Under the pieces are notes generated by a model. It was not told where the DNA came from, did no database searches, and was given only the letters and a program-made list of their open reading frames with translations. Both the position numbers and the translations under genes were made by a program. Shown here piece after piece: positions 34,118 to 44,034 of a stretch of DNA of 64,000 nucleotides (positions within the stretch are counted from its first letter, which is position 1; every line of letters begins with the position of its first letter). The stretch is from a candidate division KSB1 bacterium (lineage in GTDB: Bacteria; Zhuqueibacterota; Zhuqueibacteria; Zhuqueibacterales; Zhuqueibacteraceae): contig JAPDQB010000001.1 of NCBI GenBank assembly GCA_034506175.1, positions 239,652-303,651 of the forward strand, in the 5' to 3' direction.

Positions 34118-35476
34118 TTACTCCACGCCATACTGCTGCAGCTTGCGATACAGGGTTTTGCGGTTCAATCCCAATATGCGCGCGGCATGCGTTTGGTTGC
34201 CGCCGGCGCTTTTCAAGACATGGAGAATGTAGCGCCGCTCCACTTCTTCGAGAGAAACCAGCTCGGTGGGATTTTCGCTGCCAAGCAGGATGTGCGAGCT
34301 GTGATAAGCGCGTATGTTTTTCGGCAGGTCTTCCACCGCGAGCTTTTCGTATGGCGTCAAAGCGACCGCATGCTCGATGGCGTTGCGCAGCTCGCGAACG
34401 TTGCCCGGCCAACTGTAGCCAAGCAGTTTCTCCGCCGCCTGATTCGAGAAACCAATTACGCGCTTGCCGGAACGGGCCGCAAAGTGCTCGATGAAATTTT
34501 TGGCCAGCAGCAGAATGTCCGCTCCGCGCGCCCGCAGCGGCGGCACTTCGACGGTGATGACGTTGAGACGATAAAACAGATCCTCGCGAAACCGGCCTTC
34601 ATCAACCGCGGCTTCCAAATCGCGGTTGGAGGCCGCAATGATTCGCGCCTCGAAACTTTGCTCGGCATCGCCGCCGAGCGGACGAACGCGGCGTTCCTCG
34701 AGCGCCCGCAGCAGCTTGGGCTGCAGCGCCAGCGGCATGTCACCGATTTCGTCAAGAAAGAAAGTTCCGCCATCTGCTTGCAGCAGCAAACCTTTGCGAT
34801 CCGATTTGGCGTCGGTGAATGCGCCGCGCTTGTAACCGAAAAGCTCGCTCTCCAAAAGCGTTTCCGGCAGCGCGGAGCAATTGATGGCCACAAACGGCCC
34901 GGCGGCTCTGCGGCTCCGGTTGTGCAAAGCATGTGCGACCAGCTCTTTGCCGGTGCCGCTTTCTCCGGTGATCAGCACCGCGCTTTCCGTATCGGCAATG
35001 CGAGCCAATTGCGCAAACAACTCACGCATCGGCGGGCTGTCGCCGTTTAGCTCGTCAAAGCGCTGCGATTGCTTGACGGCTTCGCTGAGCCTCTTCACTT
35101 TGTCTTGCAGGGCGCGATGCTTTACAGCCCGTTCAAGAATTAGAGCGAGGACGTCGAGTTCAAAGGGTTTGGCGATGAAATCATAAGCGCCGGCGCGAAT
35201 TGCCGCAATCGCCGACTCCATGCTGCCAAACGCCGTCATCACCACGACCGGCACGTCGGCGCGATTGGCCACGATGCGTTCGCAAAGCTCGATGCCGCTC
35301 ATGCCAGGCATATTGAGATCGGCCAAAACGGCGTCGCAGTCTTCGCTTGGCAAAGCCGCGAAAGCCGCACTTGCCGACGTGTGCCAGGCAACCGCAAAAC
35401 CGCGCCGCCGCAAATCGGCCTCGAGCATCTCACATAAGCTCTGCTCATCATCCACGATTAATATGCGTCCGTTCAT
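34118..35476 (-). CDS. NtrC-family sigma-54-dependent response regulator
   Basis: 452 residues: REC domain (Asp53 in LADLNMPG), AAA+ domain (Walker A GESGTGKE; Walker B GGTFFLDEIGDM), and Fis-type HTH at the end (NQTHAARILGLNRKTLYRKL). The sigma-54 contact loop reads GAFTDA instead of GAFTGA. It activates sigma-54 RNA polymerase when phosphorylated by the kinase encoded just upstream (4-bp overlap). The best candidate target in the window is the TGGC-N7-TTGC promoter at 32309 with its palindrome. Confidence 0.94.
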   Translation of the reverse strand: MNGRILIVDDEQSLCEMLEADLRRRGFAVAWHTSASAAFAALPSEDCDAVLADLNMPGMSGIELCERIVANRADVPVVVMTAFGSMESAIAAIRAGAYDFIAKPFELDVLALILERAVKHRALQDKVKRLSEAVKQSQRFDELNGDSPPMRELFAQLARIADTESAVLITGESGTGKELVAHALHNRSRRAAGPFVAINCSALPETLLESELFGYKRGAFTDAKSDRKGLLLQADGGTFFLDEIGDMPLALQPKLLRALEERRVRPLGGDAEQSFEARIIAASNRDLEAAVDEGRFREDLFYRLNVITVEVPPLRARGADILLLAKNFIEHFAARSGKRVIGFSNQAAEKLLGYSWPGNVRELRNAIEHAVALTPYEKLAVEDLPKNIRAYHSSHILLGSENPTELVSLEEVERRYILHVLKSAGGNQTHAARILGLNRKTLYRKLQQYGVE

Positions 35477-36939
35477 TCTTTATTCTCCATGGGCAGGTAA
35501 ACGGTAAAGCAGGAACCCTTGCCAAGTTCACTCTCGACTTCGATCCAACCGCCATGTTCTTCCACAATACCATGCGCGATCGAGAGACCCAACCCCGTGC
35601 CTTTGCCCACCTCTTTTGTCGTAAAGAAAGGCTCGAATATGCGTTGCTTGTTCTCTTCGGATATCCCGGTGCCTTCGTCTCGAACGCGAATGGCAAGGTA
35701 ATCTTTTTCTTCACCGTCTTGACGAGCCGGTCGGTGGGGACGTTCAACATTGATGCCCAATTCCAACCGGCCGCCGTTTGGCATCGCCTGTATCCCGTTC
35801 ATCACCAGATTGGTCAAGACCTGCTGAATTTGCGCCTGATCGATGGCAATCATCGCAGGTTCGCCGTTTTCAATCAGAGCGAGAATCACGCGATTCTTGC
35901 GCGCGGCCGCATCCAGCATGTCAAGAACTTGACGGACGACTTTCCGGAGGTCGGTGGGCAGCCGCCTTGCCGGTTGGCGCCGGGCGAAGTCCAGCAGTTG
36001 TCGCATGATCCTGGTCATGCGATCAACTTGCTCGCGGATGATGCGTGAGTTCTCAATGATCTCTTCTTTCTTGAGATCTTCCGAGGCCATGAGCTTGGCC
36101 CTCCCCGCCACGACGTTGAGAGGGGTGCCAAGCTCGTGCGCCATTCCGGCGGCAAGCTGGCCGATGGTGGCGAGACGCTCGGAGTGGCGCAGTTGTTCGA
36201 GCGCGGCGATGCGTGCTTTGGTTTCCTTGCGCACGGTTTCCCGCGCCAGCGAGAGTTGTCCACACATCCGATTCATCGCAGCGGCGAGATCAGATAATTC
36301 ATCGTGTCCCTTGAGTACAAGATCGCCGGAAAGATTGCCGGCGCCGATTTGTTGTGTTTTATTCATCAGTTTATCGAGCGGGCGTACGACGAATCTAATG
36401 CTCAGAATCCACACCAAAAGTCCGCCCACCAATAGCAACGATCCGGTCAGGACGATTGACCAAATGATGGTGTGATGCGTGTAATCATTAAGCGCCGCAT
36501 GAGACTCGCGCAGCTCGAGCGCGCCCAACCTGTGGTTTTCGGCCTCAATGGGAATGTATCTATAAAAATAATTGGATCCACTTCTTCGTTTCTCATTAAT
36601 ATTAACTTCATAGCCGCTAATCACGGAGTCTAGTCTGGCCGGTGAAACACGCGGAGCAAATGGGTCGCCCGGTGCGGCATCAAGCCAGACCCAACGGATT
36701 TGTATTTGCGGCTCATCTTGATTGACGTTTTTAATCAATTCCAGGGCGCGGCTTTGGCCGCCGTGCTGCCAGGCCTCAGACACCAATTGTTTCATGGCAT
36801 GGCCGAGCAGAAAGACATCGTGCCGCATGTCATTGGTAAACAACGCAATCTCACGCTTGACTGACAGGTATCCGTCAATAACCAGCAGCACGAAAATCCC
36901 CAGAAAAACAAAACTCATGATTTTGAAAGAAAGTTTCAT
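35473..36939 (-). CDS. Membrane sensor histidine kinase, partner of the NtrC-type regulator
   Basis: 488 residues: membrane helix near 5-25, periplasmic sensor region (about 26-160), second helix (about 163-185), HAMP (about 185-240), HisKA with His268 in AHELGTPLN, and HATPase_c (NLVMNGIQAMPNGG, then DEGTGISEENKQRIFEPFF and GTGLGLSIAHGIVEEHGG). AtoS/ZraS-like layout. Signal unknown. Overlaps the regulator start by 4 bp. Confidence 0.93.
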   Translation of the reverse strand: MKLSFKIMSFVFLGIFVLLVIDGYLSVKREIALFTNDMRHDVFLLGHAMKQLVSEAWQHGGQSRALELIKNVNQDEPQIQIRWVWLDAAPGDPFAPRVSPARLDSVISGYEVNINEKRRSGSNYFYRYIPIEAENHRLGALELRESHAALNDYTHHTIIWSIVLTGSLLLVGGLLVWILSIRFVVRPLDKLMNKTQQIGAGNLSGDLVLKGHDELSDLAAAMNRMCGQLSLARETVRKETKARIAALEQLRHSERLATIGQLAAGMAHELGTPLNVVAGRAKLMASEDLKKEEIIENSRIIREQVDRMTRIMRQLLDFARRQPARRLPTDLRKVVRQVLDMLDAAARKNRVILALIENGEPAMIAIDQAQIQQVLTNLVMNGIQAMPNGGRLELGINVERPHRPARQDGEEKDYLAIRVRDEGTGISEENKQRIFEPFFTTKEVGKGTGLGLSIAHGIVEEHGGWIEVESELGKGSCFTVYLPMENKE

Positions 36940-37036
36940 TTGAAGCCATCCGTCAGCTCATCAAGCAAAATAAATTTGTGTTAGGCGCACCAACGCGCGG
37001 CTGGGCCTATATACTCGTTTCGGGTTATTTTGTATC

Positions 37037-37114
37037 GTCATTGCGAGCGCTTCTCAGCGAAGCAATCTGTTGAAAATCAAGGGATTGCTTCGGCAAAAAA
37101 CGCCTCGCAATGAC
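37037..37114. repeat. Hairpin repeat, GTCATTGCGAG family, copy 2
   Basis: GTCATTGCGAGCGCTTCTC and CGCCTCGCAATGAC are outer arms; CGAAGCAATC and GATTGCTTCG are inner arms. A further outer pair (TATACTCGTTTCGGGTTA with AACCCGTAACGAGTATA) encloses it at 37010-37140. Confidence 0.75.
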
Positions 37115-37231
37115 TGTGGTTTTAACCCGTAACGAGTATAGCTTTTTGCCGGTGAATTTTTCAAAATCAAGTTAACTTGACATATTAATGAAATCAAGCG
37201 ATTTGTTTTATGTGCTGATTTTCGCTTTTGC

Positions 37232-37260
37232 TTGACAATGCGGAAGAATATCAACATATT
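37232..37260 (+). promoter_or_regulatory. Candidate promoter of the mrp operon
   Basis: GCTTGACA, 17-nt spacer, CATATT; 38 nt before the mrpA ATG. Confidence 0.5.
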
Positions 37261-37298
37261 AAAAAAATAATCATTCCGCCATAACAGGTGAATTTAAA

Positions 37299-39611
37299 AT
37301 GATTGCAGCAGTACTCTCCGGTTTTATTTTGGCGATATTCGCTCCCTGGCTGCCTCGCCTCCGCCGCCTCGCTCATAAAGCGGCGTGGATCATCGCCCTG
37401 TTGCCGCTGGCACAAGTGATTTACTTCGCCGGCTTCATTGCGCCGGTCACCAATGGCGAAGTTTTCACTTTCACTTACGCCTGGGTACCCAGCCTCAACA
37501 TCAACCTGTCATTTTATGTTGACGGCCTGAGCCTGGTGTTCGCGTTGCTCATCAGCGGCATCGGCGCGCTGGTGGTGATTTATGGTGGAGAATATTTATC
37601 CGGCCATCCCCAGCTCGGGCGTTTTTACGCCAGCCTGTTGATGTTCATGGCTTCGATGCTTGGTGTGGTTCTGGCCGACAACTTGATCACGCTGTTTGTA
37701 TTTTGGGAATTGACCAGTTTAAGCTCGTACTTGCTGATCGGCTTCGACCACGAACGCGCCGCCGCACGCGCCGCAGCGCTGCAAGCCCTGCTCGTCACCG
37801 GCGCCGGCGGGTTAGCGCTGCTGGCTGGTTTTATTTTGCTCGGCAATGCCGGCGGCAGTTTGGAGCTTTCTTCGTTGTTGAGTCGCGGCGAGGCGATACG
37901 AACACATTCACTCTATCTCCCCATTCTGCTGCTTGTGCTCGCCGGCGCTTTCACCAAATCGGCGCAAGTTCCCTTTCACTTTTGGCTGCCCAGCGCGATG
38001 GAAGCGCCGACGCCGGTGAGCGCTTACTTGCACTCGGCGACAATGGTCAAGGCCGGCATTTATCTCCTGGCGCGCCTCAGCCCGATATTGGGCAACACGG
38101 AAGCCTGGAATTATCTCGTTACTTTGGCAGGCGCGGTGACGATGCTGATTGGCGCTGCTCTCGCGTTGGCACAGACCGATCTCAAACGCATTTTGGCATA
38201 TTCCACCGTGAGCGCGCTGGGAACGCTGACGCTGCTCATCGGCCTCGACACCACCCAAGCGGTGAAAGCCGCGATGGTATTCTTGGTGGTACACTCGCTT
38301 TATAAAGGCGCGCTGTTTTTGGTTGCCGGCGCGGTGGATCACGAAACCGGTACGCGCAACGTCGAAGCTTTGGGCGGACTCCGCCGCAAAATGCCCATCA
38401 TCACCGCCGCCGCGTTGTTAGCCGCGCTTTCGATGGCCGGGCTGCCGCCGCTGTTTGGTTTCATCAGCAAAGAACTGCTCTACGAAGCGAAATTGCAGGC
38501 GCCGAATGCCGCGTGGTTGATTACCGGCGCCGGCGTGGTGGCCAATGCGTTGATGGTTGCCCTCGCCGGCATCGTCGGCCTGCGTCCCTTCTTCGGCCAA
38601 CCAACCGAAACCCCCAAAGCGCCGCACCAAGCGCCGTTCGCGTTGTGGCTGGGGCCAACCTTGCTGGCGATGATGGGGTTGATTATCGGCCTGTTCCCTG
38701 ACACCATCGCCAGGCCACTCGTCGCCGCGGCAGTCAGCGCTGTGCGCGCCGAGCCAACGGAAATCAAATTGGCGCTGTGGCATGGGCTTAATCCGATCCT
38801 CGCTTTGGGTATTATAACCGTCGCAAGTGGCGTCGGCGTGTATTTTGTGCGCCATCTGCTACGCCGCTATCTTGCCCGGCGCGTCGAGATGGTCACCCCG
38901 TGGGGCCCGACACGCTTGTATGGCCTCGGCCTCGATGGTTTGAATCTTCTCGCTCGCGCTCAAACCCGCTTGCTGCAAAGCGGCTATTTGCGTTTCTACT
39001 TGATGATCATCATTGCCACTACTATAGGGTTGGTTGTTTACACGCTGGCGAGCAATGGCCAGCTTAACGGCGTGGTGCGACAGCCGGGAGAGGCGCGGTT
39101 CTATGAAATGGTCGTTGCCATGCTCATCTTGATCGCGGCAGTCGTGGTCACGCGCGCGCAATCGCGATTGGCCGCGGTTGCCGCTCTGGGCGTGGTGGGA
39201 TACGGCGTGGCGATGATCTTCATTTTTTTCAGCGCGCCGGATTTGGCGATGACCCAGTTTACCATCGAGACGCTCACGGTGGTGCTCTTCGTTTTGGTGC
39301 TCTACAAGCTGCCGCGTTTTGCCCAATATTCGGGGCTTTCTCATCGCATGCGGGATGCGTTGGTGGCCGTGGTCGCCGGCGGCGTGATGACCGTATTGAT
39401 ATTGATCGTCACCGCCGTTCCCTCGCCGTCGCGCCTGACTTCGTACTTCGCGGAAAACAGCCTGCTGCTCGCCAAGGGCCGCAACGTCGTCAACGTCATT
39501 CTGGTTGATTTTCGCGGGCTGGATACGTTCGGCGAAATCACCGTGCTGGCCGTCGCCGCCATCGGCGTTTACGCGCTGTTGAAGCTGCGGCTGGAAAAGG
39601 ATGGCAACTAA
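37299..39611 (+). CDS. mrpA: Na+/H+ antiporter subunit MrpA
   Basis: 770 residues, the normal size. The N-terminal two thirds is the Nuo5L/antiporter-like proton channel ([51 protein letters not shown] carries the conserved Glu/Lys pattern, then a [10 protein letters not shown] block). The C-terminus holds the MbhD/MbhE-like helices with [17 protein letters not shown]. Largest subunit of the seven-protein Mrp complex, which exchanges cytoplasmic Na+ for H+. The ATG lies 38 nt after a good promoter. Confidence 0.96.
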   Translation: MIAAVLSGFILAIFAPWLPRLRRLAHKAAWIIALLPLAQVIYFAGFIAPVTNGEVFTFTYAWVPSLNINLSFYVDGLSLVFALLISGIGALVVIYGGEYLSGHPQLGRFYASLLMFMASMLGVVLADNLITLFVFWELTSLSSYLLIGFDHERAAARAAALQALLVTGAGGLALLAGFILLGNAGGSLELSSLLSRGEAIRTHSLYLPILLLVLAGAFTKSAQVPFHFWLPSAMEAPTPVSAYLHSATMVKAGIYLLARLSPILGNTEAWNYLVTLAGAVTMLIGAALALAQTDLKRILAYSTVSALGTLTLLIGLDTTQAVKAAMVFLVVHSLYKGALFLVAGAVDHETGTRNVEALGGLRRKMPIITAAALLAALSMAGLPPLFGFISKELLYEAKLQAPNAAWLITGAGVVANALMVALAGIVGLRPFFGQPTETPKAPHQAPFALWLGPTLLAMMGLIIGLFPDTIARPLVAAAVSAVRAEPTEIKLALWHGLNPILALGIITVASGVGVYFVRHLLRRYLARRVEMVTPWGPTRLYGLGLDGLNLLARAQTRLLQSGYLRFYLMIIIATTIGLVVYTLASNGQLNGVVRQPGEARFYEMVVAMLILIAAVVVTRAQSRLAAVAALGVVGYGVAMIFIFFSAPDLAMTQFTIETLTVVLFVLVLYKLPRFAQYSGLSHRMRDALVAVVAGGVMTVLILIVTAVPSPSRLTSYFAENSLLLAKGRNVVNVILVDFRGLDTFGEITVLAVAAIGVYALLKLRLEKDGN

Positions 39612-39720
39612 ATGTCGGTACTTGAAACTCGCAACGAAAAGAGAACCGCAACAAAAAAAGCCTGTAAAACAACTGGTATGAATAAAACCACTGCTATCGC
39701 GAATCACAATCAAACACCCA

Positions 39721-39790
39721 GAATAATTGTTAGGCAAAATGATTTAAAAAATTATTCTGCCGAAAAATCATTCTGCCTTTTAAAATTTTT
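39721..39790. repeat. GGCAGAATGATT-family repeat between mrpA and mrpB
   Basis: Arms AGGCAAAATGATT and AAATCATTCTGCCTT with an internal AAATTATTCTGCC half; tail TTTTAAAATTTT as in copy A. It fills the mrpA-mrpB gap, where an apparent small frame (39612-39812) runs through the repeat and is not a gene. Confidence 0.72.
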
Positions 39791-39812
39791 TTATAAAATC
39801 AAGGTGGCATAA

Positions 39813-40223
39813 ATGATCTCATTAATCTTATCCACAGCGACGCGCTACCTGCTGCCGCTGCTGTTGCTCTTCTCGGTTTTCCTGCTCCTGCGCGGCCACA
39901 ATGAGCCCGGCGGCGGCTTTGTCGGCGGCCTGGTTGCAGCTGCGGCATTCGTGCTGTACGCCATTGCCAATGGCATTGCGGCGGAACGGGAAATCTTTCA
40001 CATTGAGCCACGGGTTTTCATCGCAGCGGGTTTGCTAGCCGCCGCCGGCAGCGGCATCCTGTCATTGCTTTCCGGGCTGCCATACATGACCGGACTGTGG
40101 AGCGCCCGGGAAGTGCCGGTATTGGGAAAAATCGGCACGCCGTTGCTCTTCGATATCGGCGTGTATCTCGTGGTGCTTGGCGTCACGCTAATGATCGTGC
40201 TCTCGCTGGCGGAGGAAGAATAA
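39813..40223 (+). CDS. mrpB: Na+/H+ antiporter subunit MrpB
   Basis: 136 residues, four helices, with the MnhB signature [18 protein letters not shown]. Part of the Mrp complex. Stop 2 nt before mrpC. Confidence 0.94.
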   Translation: MISLILSTATRYLLPLLLLFSVFLLLRGHNEPGGGFVGGLVAAAAFVLYAIANGIAAEREIFHIEPRVFIAAGLLAAAGSGILSLLSGLPYMTGLWSAREVPVLGKIGTPLLFDIGVYLVVLGVTLMIVLSLAEEE

Positions 40224-40225
40224 CC

Positions 40226-40573
40226 ATGGAAGTGATCCTGGCGGTTGTCGTCGGCGGGCTTTATGCCGCCGGCCTGTATCTGATGATGCGGCGCAGCATC
40301 GTCAAACTAATCATCGGTTTGATGCTTTTGGGCCACGCGGCGAATCTGCTCATTTTCACCGCCGGGCGTTTAACCCGCGGCCGGCCGCCGATCATCACGG
40401 CGGAGGCCGGCAAATTAATCGAACCGTATGCCGACCCGCTGCCGCAAGCGTTGATCTTAACCGCCATCGTCATCGGCTTTGGCGTGCAGGCCTTTGCCAT
40501 CGTCCTGCTCCGGCGCGCTTATCAGACCGTGGGAACCGATGATTTGGATGAGATGAGGGCGACGGATACGTGA
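40226..40573 (+). CDS. mrpC: Na+/H+ antiporter subunit MrpC
   Basis: 115 residues related to Nuo[27 protein letters not shown] and [17 protein letters not shown]. The ATG at 40226 follows the mrpB stop by 2 nt with GGAGGA just upstream inside mrpB; longer frame openings upstream lie inside mrpB and are rejected. Confidence 0.94.
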   Translation: MEVILAVVVGGLYAAGLYLMMRRSIVKLIIGLMLLGHAANLLIFTAGRLTRGRPPIITAEAGKLIEPYADPLPQALILTAIVIGFGVQAFAIVLLRRAYQTVGTDDLDEMRATDT

Positions 40574-40619
40574 CAGTGATCAGTGACCAGTTCATGTCAT
40601 TAAAGTTAAACTCCGGTTA

Positions 40620-40691
40620 TGTCATTCCGGAGGAATCTTTTTTCAAATTCAGTAGAGTGCTAGTTCGCAAAAAGATTCCTCCGGAATGACA
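40620..40691. repeat. Hairpin repeat, TGTCATTCCGGAGGAATC family, in the mrpC-mrpD gap
   Basis: TGTCATTCCGGAGGAATC and GATTCCTCCGGAATGACA are perfect 18-bp arms; the intervening AGTAGAGTGCTAG matches the loop region of the other copies. It is the least degraded of the four copies. Confidence 0.8.
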
Positions 40692-40746
40692 GAGTCCTTG
40701 ACTTAATGACATGTACTGATTACCGTTCAAAAAATTTTCGACACCG

Positions 40747-42267
40747 ATGAACATCATCCTAATACTTCCAATTCTAATCCCATTGCTGACCGCTGCGGTT
40801 TCACTCCTGGCTTGGAAATCGCGCCGCGTGCAGCGCGGGCTTGGCCTTGTTGGCACCGCGGCTTTGCTGGTTGCAGGACTGCAGCTTTTGCGTGTTGTCC
40901 AACAAGAGGGCATTCAAGCGGCGCGCATGGGCAACTGGCCGGCGCCCTTTGGCATCACGTTGGTGGCGGATTTGTTCAGCGCCATCATGGTGGTGCTGGC
41001 CGGGCTAACGGGATTCGCCGTTGCCATCTACTCGCTGGTGAGCGTGGATAAGCCGCGCGAGTCGTTTAGCTACTATCCTCTGCTGCACATTCTGCTCATG
41101 GGCGTGTGCGGCGCCTTCATCACCGGCGATATATTCAATCTCTACGTTTGGTTTGAAGTGATGCTCATCGCCTCCTTCGTGCTGCTGGCGCTGGGCGGAG
41201 AGCGAGCGCAGCTCGAAGGCGCGATTAAATACGTCACCCTCAATCTGATTTCATCGGCTATTTTCCTCGCAGCGGTGGGCATCTTGTACGGCGCCACGGG
41301 CACGTTGAACATGGCGGACCTGGCGCGCCAGTTGAACGCAGCGCCTCACCCCGGATTGGTGACGACGCTGGCCATGTTGTTCTTGATTGCCTTCGGCATC
41401 AAGGCTGCCGTCTTCCCGCTGTTTTTTTGGCTCCCGGCCTCTTATCACACCCCGCCGGTGGCGGTCTCGGCAATTTTTGCCGGACTGCTGACCAAAGTCG
41501 GCGTCTATGCGCTCATTCGGGTTTTCACCCTGCTCTTCGTGCAAGAGGTGAGCTTTACCCACAACTTGATTCTCATCATCGCCGGACTGACGATGGTGAC
41601 CGGCGTTTTGGGCGCTGCGGCGCAGAATGAAATCCGGCGCATTCTCTCGTTTCATATCGTCAGCCAAATCGGCTACATGATCATGGGACTGGGTTTGTTT
41701 TCGCCCCTCGCGATTGCCGGATCGGTTTTTTACATCGCGCATCACATCATCGTCAAAACCAATCTGTTTTTGATCGGCGGCCTGGTGCACCGGCTGCAAG
41801 GCACCTCGCAGTTGAAGGAATCAGGCGGATTATATCGCCGCTATCCGCTTGTGGCGATTCTGTTCTTGATTCCCGCGCTCTCGCTGGCCGGCATTCCCCC
41901 GCTCTCCGGATTTTGGGCCAAGCTCTCACTCGTGCAAGCCGGCTTGGAGATCAAGCAGTACGCCATCGTCATCACCTCGCTAGCCGTGAGTCTGCTGACG
42001 TTGTTTTCCATGACCAAGATTTGGACGGAAGCATTTTGGAAGGAAAAACCTGAAACCAGCCAACAGGAATCAGCGCCCGCCGCACCGCCGCTGTCCTTTG
42101 GCGCTGCGATGTTGTATCACCTTCCGATTGTGATGCTGGCGTTGTTGACGCTCGTCATCGGCTTGTCTGCCGAGCCGATTTTCGTGCTGGCGCAACAAGC
42201 CGCGGCACAGTTGCTCGATCCGGCGGCGTACATCGAGGCGGTTTTGACTTTTACACGGGCAGAATAA
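40747..42267 (+). CDS. mrpD: Na+/H+ antiporter subunit MrpD
   Basis: 506 residues, about 14 helices, Nuo4/Nuo2-like proton channel: [21 protein letters not shown] (conserved Glu), [34 protein letters not shown] (conserved Lys), [17 protein letters not shown]. Complex subunit of Mrp. Flanked by palindromic repeats on both sides. Confidence 0.96.
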   Translation: MNIILILPILIPLLTAAVSLLAWKSRRVQRGLGLVGTAALLVAGLQLLRVVQQEGIQAARMGNWPAPFGITLVADLFSAIMVVLAGLTGFAVAIYSLVSVDKPRESFSYYPLLHILLMGVCGAFITGDIFNLYVWFEVMLIASFVLLALGGERAQLEGAIKYVTLNLISSAIFLAAVGILYGATGTLNMADLARQLNAAPHPGLVTTLAMLFLIAFGIKAAVFPLFFWLPASYHTPPVAVSAIFAGLLTKVGVYALIRVFTLLFVQEVSFTHNLILIIAGLTMVTGVLGAAAQNEIRRILSFHIVSQIGYMIMGLGLFSPLAIAGSVFYIAHHIIVKTNLFLIGGLVHRLQGTSQLKESGGLYRRYPLVAILFLIPALSLAGIPPLSGFWAKLSLVQAGLEIKQYAIVITSLAVSLLTLFSMTKIWTEAFWKEKPETSQQESAPAAPPLSFGAAMLYHLPIVMLALLTLVIGLSAEPIFVLAQQAAAQLLDPAAYIEAVLTFTRAE

Positions 42268-42270
42268 AGG

Positions 42271-42393
42271 CAGCATGATTTAAAAATTATTCTGCCGAAC
42301 AATCACTCTGCCTTGACGTATTTTAACAAAAAGGCAGAATAATGGCTCGGCAGAGTGATTTAAAAACTATTCTGCCAAATAATCATTCTGCCT
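42271..42393. repeat. Two adjacent GGCAGAATGATT-family repeats in the mrpD-mrpE gap
   Basis: Two units in tandem (42271-42315 and 42333-42393): GGCAGCATGATT...AATTATTCTGCC...CACTCTGCCTT, then GGCAGAATAATGGCTCGGCAG...ACTATTCTGCC...AATCATTCTGCCTT. Strong hairpin potential inside an operon. Confidence 0.75.
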
Positions 42394-42457
42394 TAATCCG
42401 TTGCCGATATTTTTGCAAACGCTTTGGTCGTCGCTCATTCACGTTTGAAGCAATACC

Positions 42458-42931
42458 ATGAACCTCTTTCTTCTCAACATCCTGCTCGCCTTGACCTGGG
42501 TGGCGTTGACCGGACATTTCACCCCCGCCAACTTCGTCGTCGGCTTTTTGCTGGCCTATATTGTGTTGTGGCTGGTGCAACGCACGATGGAGCCATCGAG
42601 CTACTTTGTGAAGGTGCGCCAGGTGCTCGGTTTCATCGCCTTTTTTATTTGGGAATTGACCAAGGCCAATCTGCGAGTGGCTTACGACGTGTTGACCCCG
42701 CGCCATCACATGCGGCCCGGGGTCGTGGCCATTCCGCTGGATGCAACAACCGACCTCGAAATTATGCTGCTCTCCAGCCTGATCACGCTGACGCCCGGCA
42801 GCTTGAGCCTGGATGTTTCCGCGGACCGCCGCGTGCTGTACATTCACTCCATGTACATCAAAGATATCGAAGCCTTTCGGCAAGAGATCAAGGCCGGCCT
42901 CGAACGCCGTTTGCTGGAGGTACTGCGATGA
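42458..42931 (+). CDS. mrpE: Na+/H+ antiporter subunit MrpE
   Basis: 157 residues: two N-terminal helices ([32 protein letters not shown]) and a soluble domain with [17 protein letters not shown], the MnhE signature. Stop overlaps the mrpF start (ATGA). Confidence 0.94.
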   Translation: MNLFLLNILLALTWVALTGHFTPANFVVGFLLAYIVLWLVQRTMEPSSYFVKVRQVLGFIAFFIWELTKANLRVAYDVLTPRHHMRPGVVAIPLDATTDLEIMLLSSLITLTPGSLSLDVSADRRVLYIHSMYIKDIEAFRQEIKAGLERRLLEVLR

Positions 42932-43200
42932 GCTTGCTGAACATCACGCTGATTGCCGCCATGCCTTTGCTAACCCTGGCCGTGGTTTTTGCCTTCATTC
43001 GCCTGGTGCAGGGGCCGGGATTGCCCGATCGCGTCGTGGCGCTCGATCTGATTTTCACCATCGGCATCGGCATCATCGCGGTCTATGCCATCTCGACCAA
43101 TCAACCGGCATTTTTGGACGTCGCCATCATCGCGGCGCTGATCGCATTCCTGGGAACCATCGCCTTTGCATATTATTTGGAAAGGAGAGCGCACGAATGA
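42928..43200 (+). CDS. mrpF: Na+/H+ antiporter subunit MrpF
   Basis: 90 residues, three helices, with [17 protein letters not shown], the MnhF signature. The start at 42928 overlaps the mrpE stop, and its stop overlaps the mrpG start, both as ATGA. Confidence 0.94.
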   Translation: MSLLNITLIAAMPLLTLAVVFAFIRLVQGPGLPDRVVALDLIFTIGIGIIAVYAISTNQPAFLDVAIIAALIAFLGTIAFAYYLERRAHE

Positions 43201-43613
43201 AAGAAACTCTCAGCGCCGTCTTGATAATCATCGGGACCATCTTTACCGTATTGGCAGCCATCGGCATTTTGCGCATGCCCGACCTTTTTCAGCGCCTGTC
43301 CACCGCCACCAAGGCGGCCACCTTGGGAGTCGGCTCGCTGCTGCTGGCCACAGCAGTTTACTTTGACGATCTCGGCACCACCACCCGCGCGCTGGCAACG
43401 ATTTTTTTTCTGGTTCTCACCGCGCCGATTGCGGCGCACATCATTGGTCGCGCCGCCTATTTTGTCGGCACGCCGCTGTGGGAGGGAACAATAAGCGATG
43501 AATTAGCCGGGCGCTATGATGCCGAAACCCATATTCTTGAAAGTCCCGACATAGCGAAGATCGAACCTCCGCGCGATTCAAATGAGATGATCGAATCTGA
43601 AAACAAGCAATAA
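43197..43613 (+). CDS. mrpG: Na+/H+ antiporter subunit MrpG
   Basis: 138 residues, three helices, with LRMPDLFQRLSTATKAATLG, the MnhG signature; the C-terminal ~50 residues are soluble and charged. AAGGAGAG lies upstream of the ATG. The 3' part (from about codon 52) is duplicated at 46947-47365. Confidence 0.94.
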   Translation: MKETLSAVLIIIGTIFTVLAAIGILRMPDLFQRLSTATKAATLGVGSLLLATAVYFDDLGTTTRALATIFFLVLTAPIAAHIIGRAAYFVGTPLWEGTISDELAGRYDAETHILESPDIAKIEPPRDSNEMIESENKQ

Positions 43614-43776
43614 AATGGATGGCGTTAAGATAAAAAGAGCGGCGGCGGGTTGAGAGTTCGCCGCACTTTTCTTTTGCAAGACGGTCGAAACTCTCGAGCA
43701 TTCTCGATACGAACGAAGTCAAGCAACTTTTTTTAAATTTTGCCAAAAGACAAGTATTCATAAAAAAGTGCTTGAC
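43353..43776. repeat. Long direct repeat, left copy (mrpG 3' end and downstream)
   Basis: About 424 bp matching 46947-47365 at roughly 90% identity by eye, same orientation. It includes the mrpG codons from about 52 to the stop, the terminator hairpin and the following AAGCAACTTTTTT / CATTCATAAAAA stretch. The two copies bracket the 3.2 kb island. Confidence 0.85.
43633..43674 (+). terminator. Rho-independent terminator of the mrp operon
   Basis: AAAAGAGCGGCG pairs with CGCCGCACTTTT (one mismatch) and is followed by CTTTT. It starts 20 nt after the mrpG stop. A degenerate copy follows the duplicated mrpG end near 47226. Confidence 0.7.
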
Positions 43777-43799
43777 AAAAAAATGCAGAAGCCTTAATT
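43772..43799 (+). promoter_or_regulatory. Weak candidate promoter of the island
   Basis: GCTTGACA, 16-nt spacer, TTAATT (three of six). It sits right at the left repeat's edge. The 43800-44034 stretch that follows has no gene I can support; GGAGG at about 44025 serves the next ATG. Confidence 0.3.
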
Positions 43800-44034
43800 T
43801 TTAGCTTGGTCACAAGCGGCAGGGGTGCAGACGCGAGCGCTTCTGCAAGCTGGGATTTGCAATACCTCCGGGGCTATACAGCCTCTTGTCACTTCCCATC
43901 CTGCCCGATTTCTATTTTAGGGTTTCATATAAAGAGGAGTGGAGTGCGCTGCTCGGTTAGACTCTTTTCTCCTTCTCCTTCTCCTTAATTATTGGCTAAA
44001 TACGGACGTTTCCAACAATCATTTGGAGGATATT

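Noticed and set aside
34025..35050. 341-codon open frame on the plus strand
   Set aside because: Antisense to the NtrC-type regulator, which has all expected domains.
39612..39812. 66-codon frame between mrpA and mrpB
   Set aside because: It runs through a palindromic repeat and has no ribosome-binding site or protein-like composition.
42271..42393. CRISPR-like array from the repeated CTGCC blocks
   Set aside because: The units are palindromes with irregular spacing and no unique spacers of constant length; no cas gene is present.
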